64,000 nt of DNA, from NCBI GenBank assembly GCA_036346225.1, contig JARFIW010000139.1, forward strand, positions 4,836,001 through 4,900,000, in the 5' to 3' direction. The stretch is from Platerodrilus igneus (lineage: Eukaryota; Arthropoda; Insecta; Coleoptera; Lycidae). Below are positions 22,397 to 31,848 of this stretch, piece by piece (position 1 is the first letter of the stretch; every line of letters starts with the position of its first letter). The notes beneath the pieces are model-generated. The model made no database searches. It worked only from the letters and a program-made list of their open reading frames with translations, and was not told where the DNA came from. A program made the position numbers and the translations under genes.

Positions 22397-23272
22397 CTAG
22401 TTTTTTGTCTGTGACTGAGAAGTAATACTGCTCTTTTGAACAACAGTGGGAACGTTATCCAAATACTTGACCACAAGGTCAACTTCCCCAGCAGACGATC
22501 TTGTCCTAAAATCAGAGAGAGCATTAGCATATTGCTGCTGCTGAGATTTCGTCTTATCAAACGATACTCTGATTGGGTGCTTCAATTTAAACCTGTTCCT
22601 GAAAACAATAGAAACATCTCTAGAGCTGTTAAGCGTTACAATAACAGGTCTAGTCTTATTATTATTGTTAACATTAAGCCGCCCAATTCTCTTAACTTTA
22701 ATATCACAAAGTTCAATACCAATGGGCTCCAATACAGTTTTCACAAGATTAATGTCATCAATTGCATTACCATTACTTGACTCCTGAAGGTTGAAAAGAA
22801 TGACATTACATGAACGTGAGATACGATCTTGAAATTCAGAGAACATCTTCTCAGTATTATTAGTGGAGCAAGAATTTGCAGATTCCAGTTCAGATATTCT
22901 CAGCTGTAGGGTATCAACTTGGCCCTGTAGACGAGGCAGCTCTTCTAGTGATTTCACAATACCATCAATATGAGACTTGACATCAGCTAATTCAGTCTGG
23001 AGTGTTGACAAAATTCCACAAGATGCTTTAATATCTTTAAGGTCAGCAGACAGAGAGTGAACATCAACAAAATTGTTTCCTCTGCCATTAGAATGGCAAT
23101 CTATACATTTATAGACCATCATCTGCTTCTTCTTAAGGTCCAAAACTTTTGATTCAGAAGCAGATAGACCTGCACAATCCAATGTGGCATGAAATAAATT
23201 TGAACAAACAGAGCATGGTACAATATATGAAGAAGCATTGAATGGAATTTTACAAGCTGTACAGATAGACAT
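22397..23272 (-). CDS. Non-LTR ORF1: PHD-like finger, coiled coil, RRM-like domain
   Basis: An intact 291-residue frame. It begins MSICTACKIPF, with Cys/His spacing C-x2-C, C-x2-C, H-x4-C, then C-x2-C up to about residue 60, a PHD-type zinc finger. Residues 75-140 form a coiled coil (LQTELADVKSHIDGIVKSLE). Residues 155-260 read SRSCNVILFNLQESSNG, then IKVKRIGRLN and RPVIVTLNS, the RRM-like nucleic-acid binding fold seen in L1-type ORF1 proteins. The protein binds element RNA. The ATG follows the leader by about 80 bases from the element's 5' end. It is the longest undamaged non-LTR frame in the window. Confidence 0.8.
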   Translation of the reverse strand: MSICTACKIPFNASSYIVPCSVCSNLFHATLDCAGLSASESKVLDLKKKQMMVYKCIDCHSNGRGNNFVDVHSLSADLKDIKASCGILSTLQTELADVKSHIDGIVKSLEELPRLQGQVDTLQLRISELESANSCSTNNTEKMFSEFQDRISRSCNVILFNLQESSNGNAIDDINLVKTVLEPIGIELCDIKVKRIGRLNVNNNNKTRPVIVTLNSSRDVSIVFRNRFKLKHPIRVSFDKTKSQQQQYANALSDFRTRSSAGEVDLVVKYLDNVPTVVQKSSITSQSQTKN

Positions 23273-23351
23273 GATTATAAAAGTAAGAGCACTAAAGGAG
23301 ACTTCACTGTAGCAGATATGATATTGTGTATAGCAGATATTAACTATATTT

Positions 23352-24161
23352 ATGTTTAAGTGTTGCCCAAAGAAAAGTTTTAATAATTTTGTTTGTGCTA
23401 AGTGTTCTAGTGTTTTTCATAAGAGTTGCTTGAGTAGAATTACAAACAAAAAGTTATTGTATAATAATCTGTTTATATGTGAAGATTGTATAAATTCCAA
23501 AATTGACCATAGTATTGAAAGTATTGATGACAAGGCCACTGATAAGGATATTGCAGACCATCTGCTGCAGCTACAAAATGAAATTAAATTAAAAGATAAG
23601 CATTTGACTAGACTAAAGCTTGATTATCAAAAATTTGTTCAAGATGCTACTACACATGAACAACATTTGCATAGATTACTTAAAGAAGCAGAGGAAAAAA
23701 TTAAGCAACTAAAAACTAAAATCAAAGGTGCTAAACAAAGTGGTTTATACAACAAAGTAGAAGTTGCACAAATTGCTAATAAAATTACAACTTTGGAACT
23801 GCAAAGTCAAACAGAACTTAAGAATTGTAATAATTTAAACTTTCTTTTAGAATCAACAGATAAAGATAAATTTCACTCTTTGGATACAACCAAACAAAGT
23901 GTAATATCTACTAATGAGGAATACAATACTAATTCCAATTCTATTAATAATCAAATATTGAGCACTACAATTAAAAGTGGTGCCATGGCAGAAAATCTAA
24001 CAGTGTCCAAAAATAAAGTGCTAATTCTTGGTGATAGCCAGACACAAAACTTTGGAAAGCTATTAAATTCACTGCTACAAAAAGAAGACCTTATAACTAC
24101 ATGTATCTGCAAACCTAATGCAAAATTCAGAAGTGACACAAGATATACAGAATCTCACTAA
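23352..24161 (+). pseudogene. CR1 ORF1: zinc finger, coiled coil, SGNH esterase start
   Basis: Apparent start MFKCCPKKSFNNFVCAKCSS, then VFHKSCL and FICEDC, a PHD-like finger. Residues 55-160 are coiled coil (LLKEAEEKIKQLKTKIKGAK). Residues 225-240 read KVLILGDSQTQNFGKLLN, the GDS nucleophile block of an SGNH hydrolase, the esterase that marks CR1-clade ORF1. The ATG at 23352 lies in the inserted neighbour (19390-23355), so it is an accident of the insertion junction; the native start is probably 19348. A frame change near 24125 continues as KTLTKEDYIIILAGVNN. Confidence 0.8.
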
Positions 24162-24770
24162 AACACTCACAAAGGAAGATTATATAATCATACTGGCTGG
24201 AGTTAATAATATATTGAGCGGTTCCTCTATATCTATATCGAACTAAATTATTGTTTTAAGAATATTCAACATACTAATGCTATTGTCATTTCTATTCCTT
24301 TCTGGTATCAACATTCCAGATTAAATAAATATATATACCAATTAAATCTGGATATATACATTAATTCAAAACAAATATAAAAATATTCAATTTGTTGACA
24401 GTAACAGTTGCATTAGTAAGTCAAATTTTACAAGAAATGGACTACATCTTAATAATAGAGGTAAATCTGAAGTTTGTAGATGTTTATTTGATATTATAAC
24501 TGCAAGCAAAAAGCAACTTAAAAGTTCTGTTAATATTACCCACCAAAATAAAAATCTTATCTATATACAACTTAATGAGAGTGCAGACAATGTGAACAAG
24601 TTCAACGATAATCAAACCCTACATGCTAGCATCAGAAATAGGTCAATTAGTACAACATCAGATGGGAATAAAAATCGTAACTTGCTAATTTCAAACAATA
24701 AAAACAACAAAAGCACCTTAAATTTTCAAACGTTTCCAGATCGAAGTCCAAAAAGCTAGACAATGAATAC
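24162..24770 (+). pseudogene. CR1 ORF1 esterase end and tail
   Basis: Out of frame with the previous piece: IIILAGVNNI (the GxND block), a stop near 24244, HTNAIVISIPFWYQHSRLNK, then NFTRNGLHLNNRGKSEVCR, the catalytic His block (usually DGLHL). Several stops lie between. The remaining 200 bases are Asn/Ser/Lys-rich. Confidence 0.65.
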
Positions 24771-24777
24771 AAATTAA

Positions 24778-25460
24778 CAATCTTTCATCAAAATATTCAA
24801 TGTTTATCTAATAAAATTGGTGAAATTGATGTTTTTTTAAATGATAATTACTGTGATATATTTTGTATAAGTGAACATTGGCTAAAAAGTAGTAACATTA
24901 CTAATGTGTATATTGACGGTTATTACCTAGCAGATAAATTTTCTAGAAATAATAGTATTCATGGAGGTGTAGCAATTTTTGTACGCAATGGTATTGAGTG
25001 TCGACAGCTAAGGAATATTACTAAGGCATCTGTAGAAATTGATTGTGAATGTGCTGCTATTGTGATAGATCAACAACCAAATGTTGAAATAATCATTGTT
25101 ACAGTATATAGAAGTTGTAATGGAAATTTTATCAGTTTCATAAATTTAATTAAGGACATTCTGGTAAGATTAAGCAGGTTTAAAATGCTAAAATAATAAT
25201 TCTCGGAGACTTTAATGTGAATTTTCTCGAAAATCAATTGAACTAAATAACCTTCGATTTAACTTATTCATTTGGTTTCACAGATACTATAGACTGTGCA
25301 ACAAGAGGTAAAACATGTCTGGACAATATATTTGTCAGCTCCACTATTAGTGATTTTAGTAGTAGTATTATAGAAAATGGCCTATCCGATCACAATGTAC
25401 AAAAAATTGAGTTAAACTTTCCAATACTAAGTAATGAGTCTACTAAATGCTTTCAGACCA
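24778..25460 (+). pseudogene. CR1 ORF2 AP endonuclease
   Basis: Begins TIFHQNIQCLSNKIGEIDVF, then DIFCISEHWLKSSNI (catalytic Glu), HGGVAIFVRNGIECRQL, and after a stop at 25194 ILGDFNVNFLENQ. A further stop follows and then TIDCATRGKTCLDNIFVSS and IIENGLSDHNVQKIEL with the SDH catalytic motif intact. Two to three lesions break it. Confidence 0.85.
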
Positions 25461-25465
25461 GAAAT

Positions 25466-27586
25466 TTGAATAGTCAATCGAATATTAATCTTTTTGTGTC
25501 ACTATTGGAGAGTGAAAACTGGAATGGAGTAATGTCAATTCAAAATGTCAATGAAATGTATACTAATTTTATAAATGTGCTGACGGCATTTTATAACACA
25601 GCATTTCCTCTAATAAAGAAAAGAAAAACTTCACCATTAAGGCAACATAAAAAATGGATAACTAAGGGTATTAGAATATCCAGCAGAAAATTAAAATTGC
25701 TGTACGTAGCTTCCTTAGATAGTAATTATCCAGAACGTTTAACATTCTATAAAGCGTACAAAAAAATTTATAGGAAAGTTATATGTGCAGCCAAAAGAAT
25801 GTACTACAATTCCCTACTAAAAAATTCTTCCAATAAAGTAAAAACTGCATGGGATATTATAAAGGGTGAAAAAAAGCCTAAACAGAAAATAAATTTGATT
25901 ATTAACAACAGTCTATGCGATAATCCTCAACAGCTTTGTGCTCATTTCAATCAGTTTTTTGTCAATGCCAGTAATGTATTACCTAACAAGAACAACGTAC
26001 AAATTAATAGTGCTAATAGTAATATTAGTTTTGATAATCATAGCAGTTTCTTTTTTACTCCAGTATTGGAAAGTGACGTAATGGAAGTAGTAACACACAT
26101 GAAAAATTCTTATTCAACAGGGTACGACGGTTTTAATTCGATATTTTTAAAGAAATACATTCAATTTGTAATTACTCCCTTAACTTACATAATAAATTCT
26201 TCCATTAGTTCTGGTGTTTTCCCAGAATCCTAAAAATTAGTAAATTAACTCCTCTCTATAAAAATAAGGGCAGTGTAAATGATATAAAAAACTATCGTCC
26301 AATTTCGTTACTAAGTGTGTTTTCCAAAGTAATTGAAAAATTAGTGACTGAAAAAATTATTCTCTATTTTACTAAACATAATCTTTTTAATGTAAATCAA
26401 TTTGGTTTCCGTAAAGAATGTTCTACCTCTTTAGCTATTATAAAATTTTTGGATATTTTATATGAAAACTTAGATGCTGGAAATAAGTGTGCAGCAATAT
26501 TCTTAGATCTAAGTAAAGCTTTTGATTTAGTAAATCATGCTGCACTACTTAATACTTTATTTAAGTATGGAATAAGAGGAATAGCCTTAGATTGGTTTTG
26601 CAGTTATTTAGCTGGCAGGTATCAGTACGTAGAAATTGAAGGTTGTCGTTCACATCAATTGTCTATTAACAAAGGAGTTCCACAGGGATCTGTACTGGGA
26701 CCATTGTTATTCATAATTTATATAAACGATCAACAGTTTAATGATACCATATTATATGCAGATGACGCTTCGTTTCTGGTCAGCTCCAATAACACAAACA
26801 GTCTTGTCAGCCAAGCAAATACTCAATTACAACAAATGGAAGCCTATTTTAGTAAATTAAATTTAATCCTCAATAGTTCTAAATCAATAGCAATGCATTT
26901 TAATATATCCCGTCAATTATTTGATTTTTCGTTGCTAATAAGAACCTCAACCTCATGTGTAGCAGAAGCTGCAAGCACCAATTTTTTGGGTATTAAAATT
27001 GATTCAAAGCTGACTTGGAATGAGCACATCGATGATCTTTGTAAAAAATTAAGTACCTGTTGCTTTGTTATGAAAAATCTGTTATACAAGTTGGATAGAC
27101 AGGTTGTCAAATGGTACTATTTTTCTAACTTTCAACTCCATAATCTCATATGGAATAATTGCATGAAGTAATGCACCCTACATAGATATAAATAGAATCT
27201 TTATATTACAAAAAAGGGCAGTGCGTATGTTAACAGGAAGTAAGGCTAGATACAGTTGTAGACATTTGTTTAAGCAATGTGGTATTCTAACCGTACATTG
27301 TATTTTTATTTATGAGTTACTTCTCTATGCTAGAAAACACTTACACAAGCTCACAAAGCTCAAAGATACACACCATTATGATACTACATACACACTACTG
27401 TTTTCTAAACACAGGCTAATAAAATATGAAAGTAGTCCAAAATATTTAGCAATAAAGATCTATAACAAGCTTCCAGATACCTATAAACATGAAACGTTTA
27501 ATTTGTATAAAAAAAAACTAAAAAGTAAACTAATTGAAAAAAGTTACTACTCAGTTTCAGAATATTTAGCAGACAATGACTTTTAA
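25466..27586 (+). pseudogene. CR1 ORF2 reverse transcriptase
   Basis: 25466-26233 covers the linker and fingers (MKNSYSTGYDGFNSIFLKKY). A shift at about 26230 leads to KNYRPISLLSVFSKVIEKLV. Then come AAIFLDLSKAFDLVNHAALL, INKGVPQGSVLGPLLFIIYI, and ILYADDASFLVSS with the catalytic Asp pair intact. A frame change near 27165 is followed by the thumb (RMLTGSKARYSCRHLFKQCG) and the closing motif FNLYKKKLKSKLIEKSYYSV, ending at a TAA at 27586. The palm itself is undamaged. Confidence 0.9.
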
Positions 27587-27762
27587 TATCAAGTCAACTT
27601 AGGAATATTTAAGTACATATCTTAGTCTTAGTTATACTTGTAAGTGACTTTGTTAATTTATACTATTATAGTTGTAGTGATTGTATATTGACATGTCCTA
27701 TATCATTTTATTTTATAATGATCCAAAAAGGATGAATAAAAACATACATACATACATACAAA

Positions 27763-28551
27763 CAGCAGTAATAGAATTAGAGCAGGAACGTAGAGAAGTA
27801 AACACTAGGAAAGGAATGAGACAGGGATGTGCCCTATCCCCATTGATTTTTAACTTGTACATAGAAGAGGCAATGAATACTGCCAAATGCAGGAAGACAT
27901 TTGGAATTACTATGCAGGGACAAAAAATTGATATGCTTAGATTTGCAGATGATATAGCGGTATTAGCGTCTAGCAATGAAGAGTTAGAAGCTGCTCTTAA
28001 TGAAATGGAAACGGTTCTAACAGAGAGATACGGTATGAAAATTAACAAAACTAAAACTAAAGTTTTAGTATGCAAAGGTGGGGAAAATAAATCAAAAACA
28101 AGAATACAAGTATGTAACACGAACTTACAAGAGGTTAAGGATTTCTGCTACCTAGGAAGCCAAATAACGCAAGATGGAAAAAGCACAAAAGATATAAAAC
28201 AAAGATTAGCACAAGGTCGTCCTACATTTAACAAGAAAAAGCAACTACTGTGCTCAAAGACCACAAACATAGAAACAAGGAAAAGATTGCTTAAAACATA
28301 TGTGTGGAGCACAGCACTGTACGGCTGTGAAGCCTGGACAGTAGGAGAAGCGGACAAGAAAAAGGTAGAAGCCTTTGAAATGTGGTGCTACAGACGTATG
28401 ATGAAGATATCATGGACAGACAAAGTTAAGAACGAAGAGGTACTAAAAATGGTAGGAGAAGAAAGAAATATGTGGAAAACGGTAAAAAATATGAGAGATA
28501 GGATGATAGGCCACATACTACGGCATGAGGAAATAGTGCGGAATATATTAG
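27763..28551 (+). pseudogene. RTE reverse transcriptase palm and thumb, second part
   Basis: Resumes TAVIELEQERREVNTRKGMR QGCALSPLIFNLYIE, then IDMLRFADDIAVLASSNEEL with the catalytic Asp pair as FADD. The thumb reads KDFCYLGSQITQDGKSTKD, then YVWSTALYGCEAWTVGEADK and FEMWCYRRMMKISWTDKV, typical of RTE. This stretch is fully open for about 260 codons, better kept than the 5' part. It stops at HEEIVRNI, where the Gypsy element begins. Residues before 27763 in the same open frame belong to the CR1 tail. Confidence 0.9.
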
Positions 28552-29395
28552 TGTTACGTGCCAAATTGGCACTTAAACATTGTTATTAGGTTAGTTTGAT
28601 GTGCGGGAGTTTGGCGCCATAATTTCAAAAGACGCGGTGCGCGGGAATTTTAATAGACTAGGCGTGTACTTCCGTTACGTCATAGTGCACTTGCGCAGAT
28701 CGTGCGACTCTAGAGGGGTGGACGAATAAGTTCGCGCCAATGGGAAAAAGACAGAAATAGTGGGGAAGTTTCCTGTTCTCTCTATAACGTGGCTGTTTGC
28801 CTTGGTTCTTCGAGTGAAGTGGTCGCTTTGAGGTATCGTATCGTGCTTATCTTTACCTATGTAGATTTCCTTGCTTGATTATCTTTTGTTTGTCTACCTT
28901 TACCTAGTATTCCTGCCCGATCCCTGCATAGGTAGGAGAATTTGCAGCCACCGAGGCTAACCGTATCCACGACCGAGATGAGCGGATGTCCATGCTCAGC
29001 CAACAGCCCGGAGCGGAGCCCTGAGTGCCGGTCCGAACGCTTTGGAATAGCGTCGGCGTATCAACTTTAACCCCGAGACATATTTATCTAAGTAATTAAT
29101 TTATTACCTTTTGTTTTAAATTCTTAAATTTTCCGAAGTATTGCGCAATATAAATTTTGTATCGGTGACGTCACGGTAGTTGGCAACGCGGAATCTGTAA
29201 TAAGGTTCGCGCTTCCGGCCGCCAGGGCGTTGCATTGCTTTCGTATTCATTGCGCTTGCTCGATGTATTTATGAACTCTTAAACTGTATTACCGACTTCG
29301 TAAACTGTTTTATCGACCATATAAATGTATCACCAATTGAATTGTAATACGTAATACTGTTACGTAATACGTAATACGTCGAATTAAATTGTAAT
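28552..29395 (+). repeat. 5' LTR, 844 bases
   Basis: Starts TGTTACGTGCC and ends AATTAAATTGTAAT. Contains the 15-base palindrome GTGCCAAATTGGCAC at 28558-28572, and TACGTAA repeats just before the end. It differs from the 3' LTR by about half a dozen substitutions and several 1-2 base indels by eye. Confidence 0.95.
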
Positions 29396-30081
29396 AAGAA
29401 TGGCGCCCTAATGTGTGAGGTTAGGGTACAAACTCCTTTATAACAGCTTTTTCACTAAAAATAACCCTACTTTTATTCATGTAAGTATACAAATAAGTAT
29501 TTACCTTAATTAGATACCTTTAAACACAGTTTATTACAAAATTATCTATTAAAATATAACTTTTGTTTGTTTTCTTAACTTTAGAAGACCGTTTTTGAAC
29601 TTGAACACACTGTCTTGTATGTTACGTTTTAAAAACTGCATTAGTGTTTTACCTATTCAATTAATAATATCTTAATTACCTTTACAAGAAAACCTTGTAG
29701 TTAAAAGCACTAACGAAATAAATTGCCTTTTTAATATCTTTGTATGAAACGTCAAACTATGGCTTCGTGTTGCTTTTGTTGGATGGCATATTACCTACGT
29801 ATTTTTTTTAATTTGGAGTGTCTTTTTGTGGTGTATCAATGATATATCCCTTTATTAAGTGCTAACCTTGTTCGCATATAGTTTTAAAAGTGTTTCTTTA
29901 GTGTTTGGTCACTTAACGTGATAAAATTTGAACGTTACTCTTTGCAAGTGGCTTTCATAGCATGTTTCCATCCTTAAATATCTTTATCGTACTGACTTGA
30001 AGTAGATATACCGTTTATTACCTCCTCAATTACCTAACTATTCTATATTTCATATATCGTGTCTCGAATATTCTATTCAAG
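29396..30081 (+). other. Gypsy leader with primer-binding site
   Basis: TGGCGCCCTAATGTGTGAGG at 29401 is a tRNA-type primer-binding site, five bases after the LTR end. The remaining 650 bases are AT-rich and non-coding up to the Gag ATG at 30082. Confidence 0.75.
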
Positions 30082-31035
30082 ATGAATGTTTCACATTTAA
30101 AATCTCTCGAGTTAATTTACGAGATTGAGTGTAGGAATATTATTTCTGCATCAAATCAAAATGATCGGAGATCTCAACTTAGAGCAATTTTAGCCCAGGA
30201 AATGAAGGGCGCCGCTATCTTAAAGAAGATCGTTTCGGATTGGCCTCACAATGTATCGGAAATTAGACTGTCTTTGGACGATATATCTGGTATAATAAAT
30301 AGAACAGATCCTCGTCCCAGTGATACTGAGTTAGGGCGTTTAGGTTCCAGAATAATGCATGTCAAACAGCGTATCAAATTATTATCTTTATATGACGATG
30401 AGCAAGCGACCCAAGCTAAACAAAGTTTGTTGTCCGAAATATTATTACTTGAAGGAATTGTTCTTGACAAACTCAATCCAAATGCAGACGTAGATATATC
30501 GTTACCCTTTTCAAATCTCGTACTTGCTCAACCTAAACCATTAGGGAAATCTATACCTGTATACAAATGGGGTCTCACTTTTCAAGGGTTTGATTCGCAA
30601 GTCTCTTTATCGTCTTTTCTTGACCGGATTAACGACTTCAAAATTTCTCGGCAGTGTACAGATTAGGACTTATTCGTCTCAGCAGGTGACTTGTTTTCAG
30701 ACTCAGCGTTGATATGGTACAGGAACATCCGAGACCAAATTTCTACCTGGGAGGAGTTAGTTGCGTGCCTAAAACGAGACTTCCTACCTCATGGTTATAT
30801 TATCGATCTTTGGAACGAGATACGTAATCGAACCCAAGGACCTGACGAAAATGTTGTCTCTTTCATTACCTCATTAGAAGCTTTATATAGCAGACTCGAC
30901 AAAAAACCTTCAGAATCCGAAATTATTGACCAGTTACTTAGAAATTTAAACCCGTATTTCTCGGAACGTTTGGCATTACAGCACATCTCTTCGTTAGCCC
31001 ACTTTAAAGACCTATGTCGTTCCTCCAGGAAGTGA
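30082..31035 (+). pseudogene. Gypsy Gag, matrix/capsid
   Basis: ATG 30082 opens MNVSHLKSLELIYEIECRNI. The N half is helical. Capsid begins IPVYKWGLTFQGFDSQVSLS, LDRINDFKISR, then a TAG at 30664-30666 in frame. The frame continues LFSDSALIWYRNIRDQISTW and RDFLPHGYIIDLWNEIRNRT, the retrotransposon-gag family core, with YSRLDKKPSESEIIDQLLRN. A frame change near 31015 follows. Gag forms the cytoplasmic particle. Confidence 0.9.
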
Positions 31036-31420
31036 AGTTAAGAATTGACAAATACCGCCCGCCCCAGAGAAACTATCTGGTCTTTTAGAACCCGATTTAG
31101 CTTGTCAAGCTCGAACTTCCCATAAAGTATCTACCCTTAATGATCCTCCTACCGTAACTAATAACTCACTTACCTGTTGGAACTGTAAGAGAAGTGGACA
31201 TAACTATAATGTCTGCACATACCCCAGAAATATTTTTTGTTATGGTTGTGGCGCTCAAATATCTACAAATCTAACTGCACCAACTGTAATCCTAATGTAT
31301 CGGGAAACTCCCGTCGAGATATTCCAAATCAGGGCGTGAATATCTCAAGGATTCAAAATCGTCCTCAATACCAATCATTCAACGGACCCAGACGTCAATA
31401 AATTCAAATCATAAAACTAC
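31036..31420 (+). pseudogene. Gypsy nucleocapsid with zinc knuckles
   Basis: In a third frame, NSLTCWNCKRSGHNYNVC gives a complete C-x2-C-x4-H-x4-C knuckle at 31175. A second, incomplete knuckle follows (FCYGCG; its last two Cys are in another frame as SNCTNC). The tail is rich in Arg, Asn and Gln. Confidence 0.8.
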
Positions 31421-31579
31421 TTCTAACGCTGTACCGTCAGTAAATTTATCTAACAATAATACCGCTACTGTTAATGTTCAAAATGCCTTACCTTCATTAG
31501 AGGAATTATGCTATACTACTCCATCCGAGTGGTCTAAGTGGTTACAAACCGTCAATTCCTTTTATCATAAAAAGACTGC

Positions 31580-31848
31580 TGCCTCACAACTTGTTAAAAA
31601 ACCCTTCGATAATCGTCCACACTTATGTATCTCGATTGGTTCCTTAAATGTAATTGCTTTATTGGATACAGGTTCCTCATGCTCCCTTATAAATAACGAA
31701 GGTTTACATCAATTATCTAAACAAAATATTAATATTCAAATTATTCCCGAAAAAACTTCCATAAATTTAGCTGACGATAATCAAATATATGTAACGGGTT
31801 CCCTTATTAAAAATTTCAGTAGAATCTCTTGAACGTGATGTTTTATTT
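31580..31848 (+). pseudogene. Gypsy protease
   Basis: Reads HLCISIGSLNVIALLDTGSS CSLINNEGL; DTGSS (31665) is the aspartic protease active site. The frame ends at about 31831, and a frame change leads into the RT frame (DVLFLIVPALAYPFLLGVDF). The protease matures Gag-Pol. Confidence 0.85.

Larger units (their letters stand above)
19390..23355 (-). mobile_element. CR1/Jockey-group element, minus strand, youngest in this arm of the nest
   Basis: The minus-strand order is ORF1 (23272-22397), AP endonuclease, then RT, ending in an (AAAT)n tail at 19390-19425. Near-identical TCAAGT (19384-19389) and TTAAGT (23356-23361) flank it as a likely target duplication. It interrupts ORF1 of the + strand CR1 element. 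About 4.0 kb and near full length, with only a few breaks. Confidence 0.85.
19326..27758 (+). mobile_element. CR1-clade non-LTR retrotransposon inserted in the RTE
   Basis: Occupies 19326-19389 and 23356-27758; the gap is filled by an opposite-strand element. Flanks share CAAA (19322-19325 and 27759-27762), a plausible target duplication. The 3' end is a (CATA)n tract. Gene order is ORF1 (PHD-like zinc finger, coiled coil, SGNH esterase), then ORF2 (AP endonuclease, RT), the CR1-clade arrangement. Net length about 4.5 kb, near full length. Several stops and frame changes are present. Confidence 0.8.

Noticed and set aside
27713..28357. Minus-strand frames opposite the RTE polymerase
   Set aside because: Antisense shadows of a clear RT with FADD motif.
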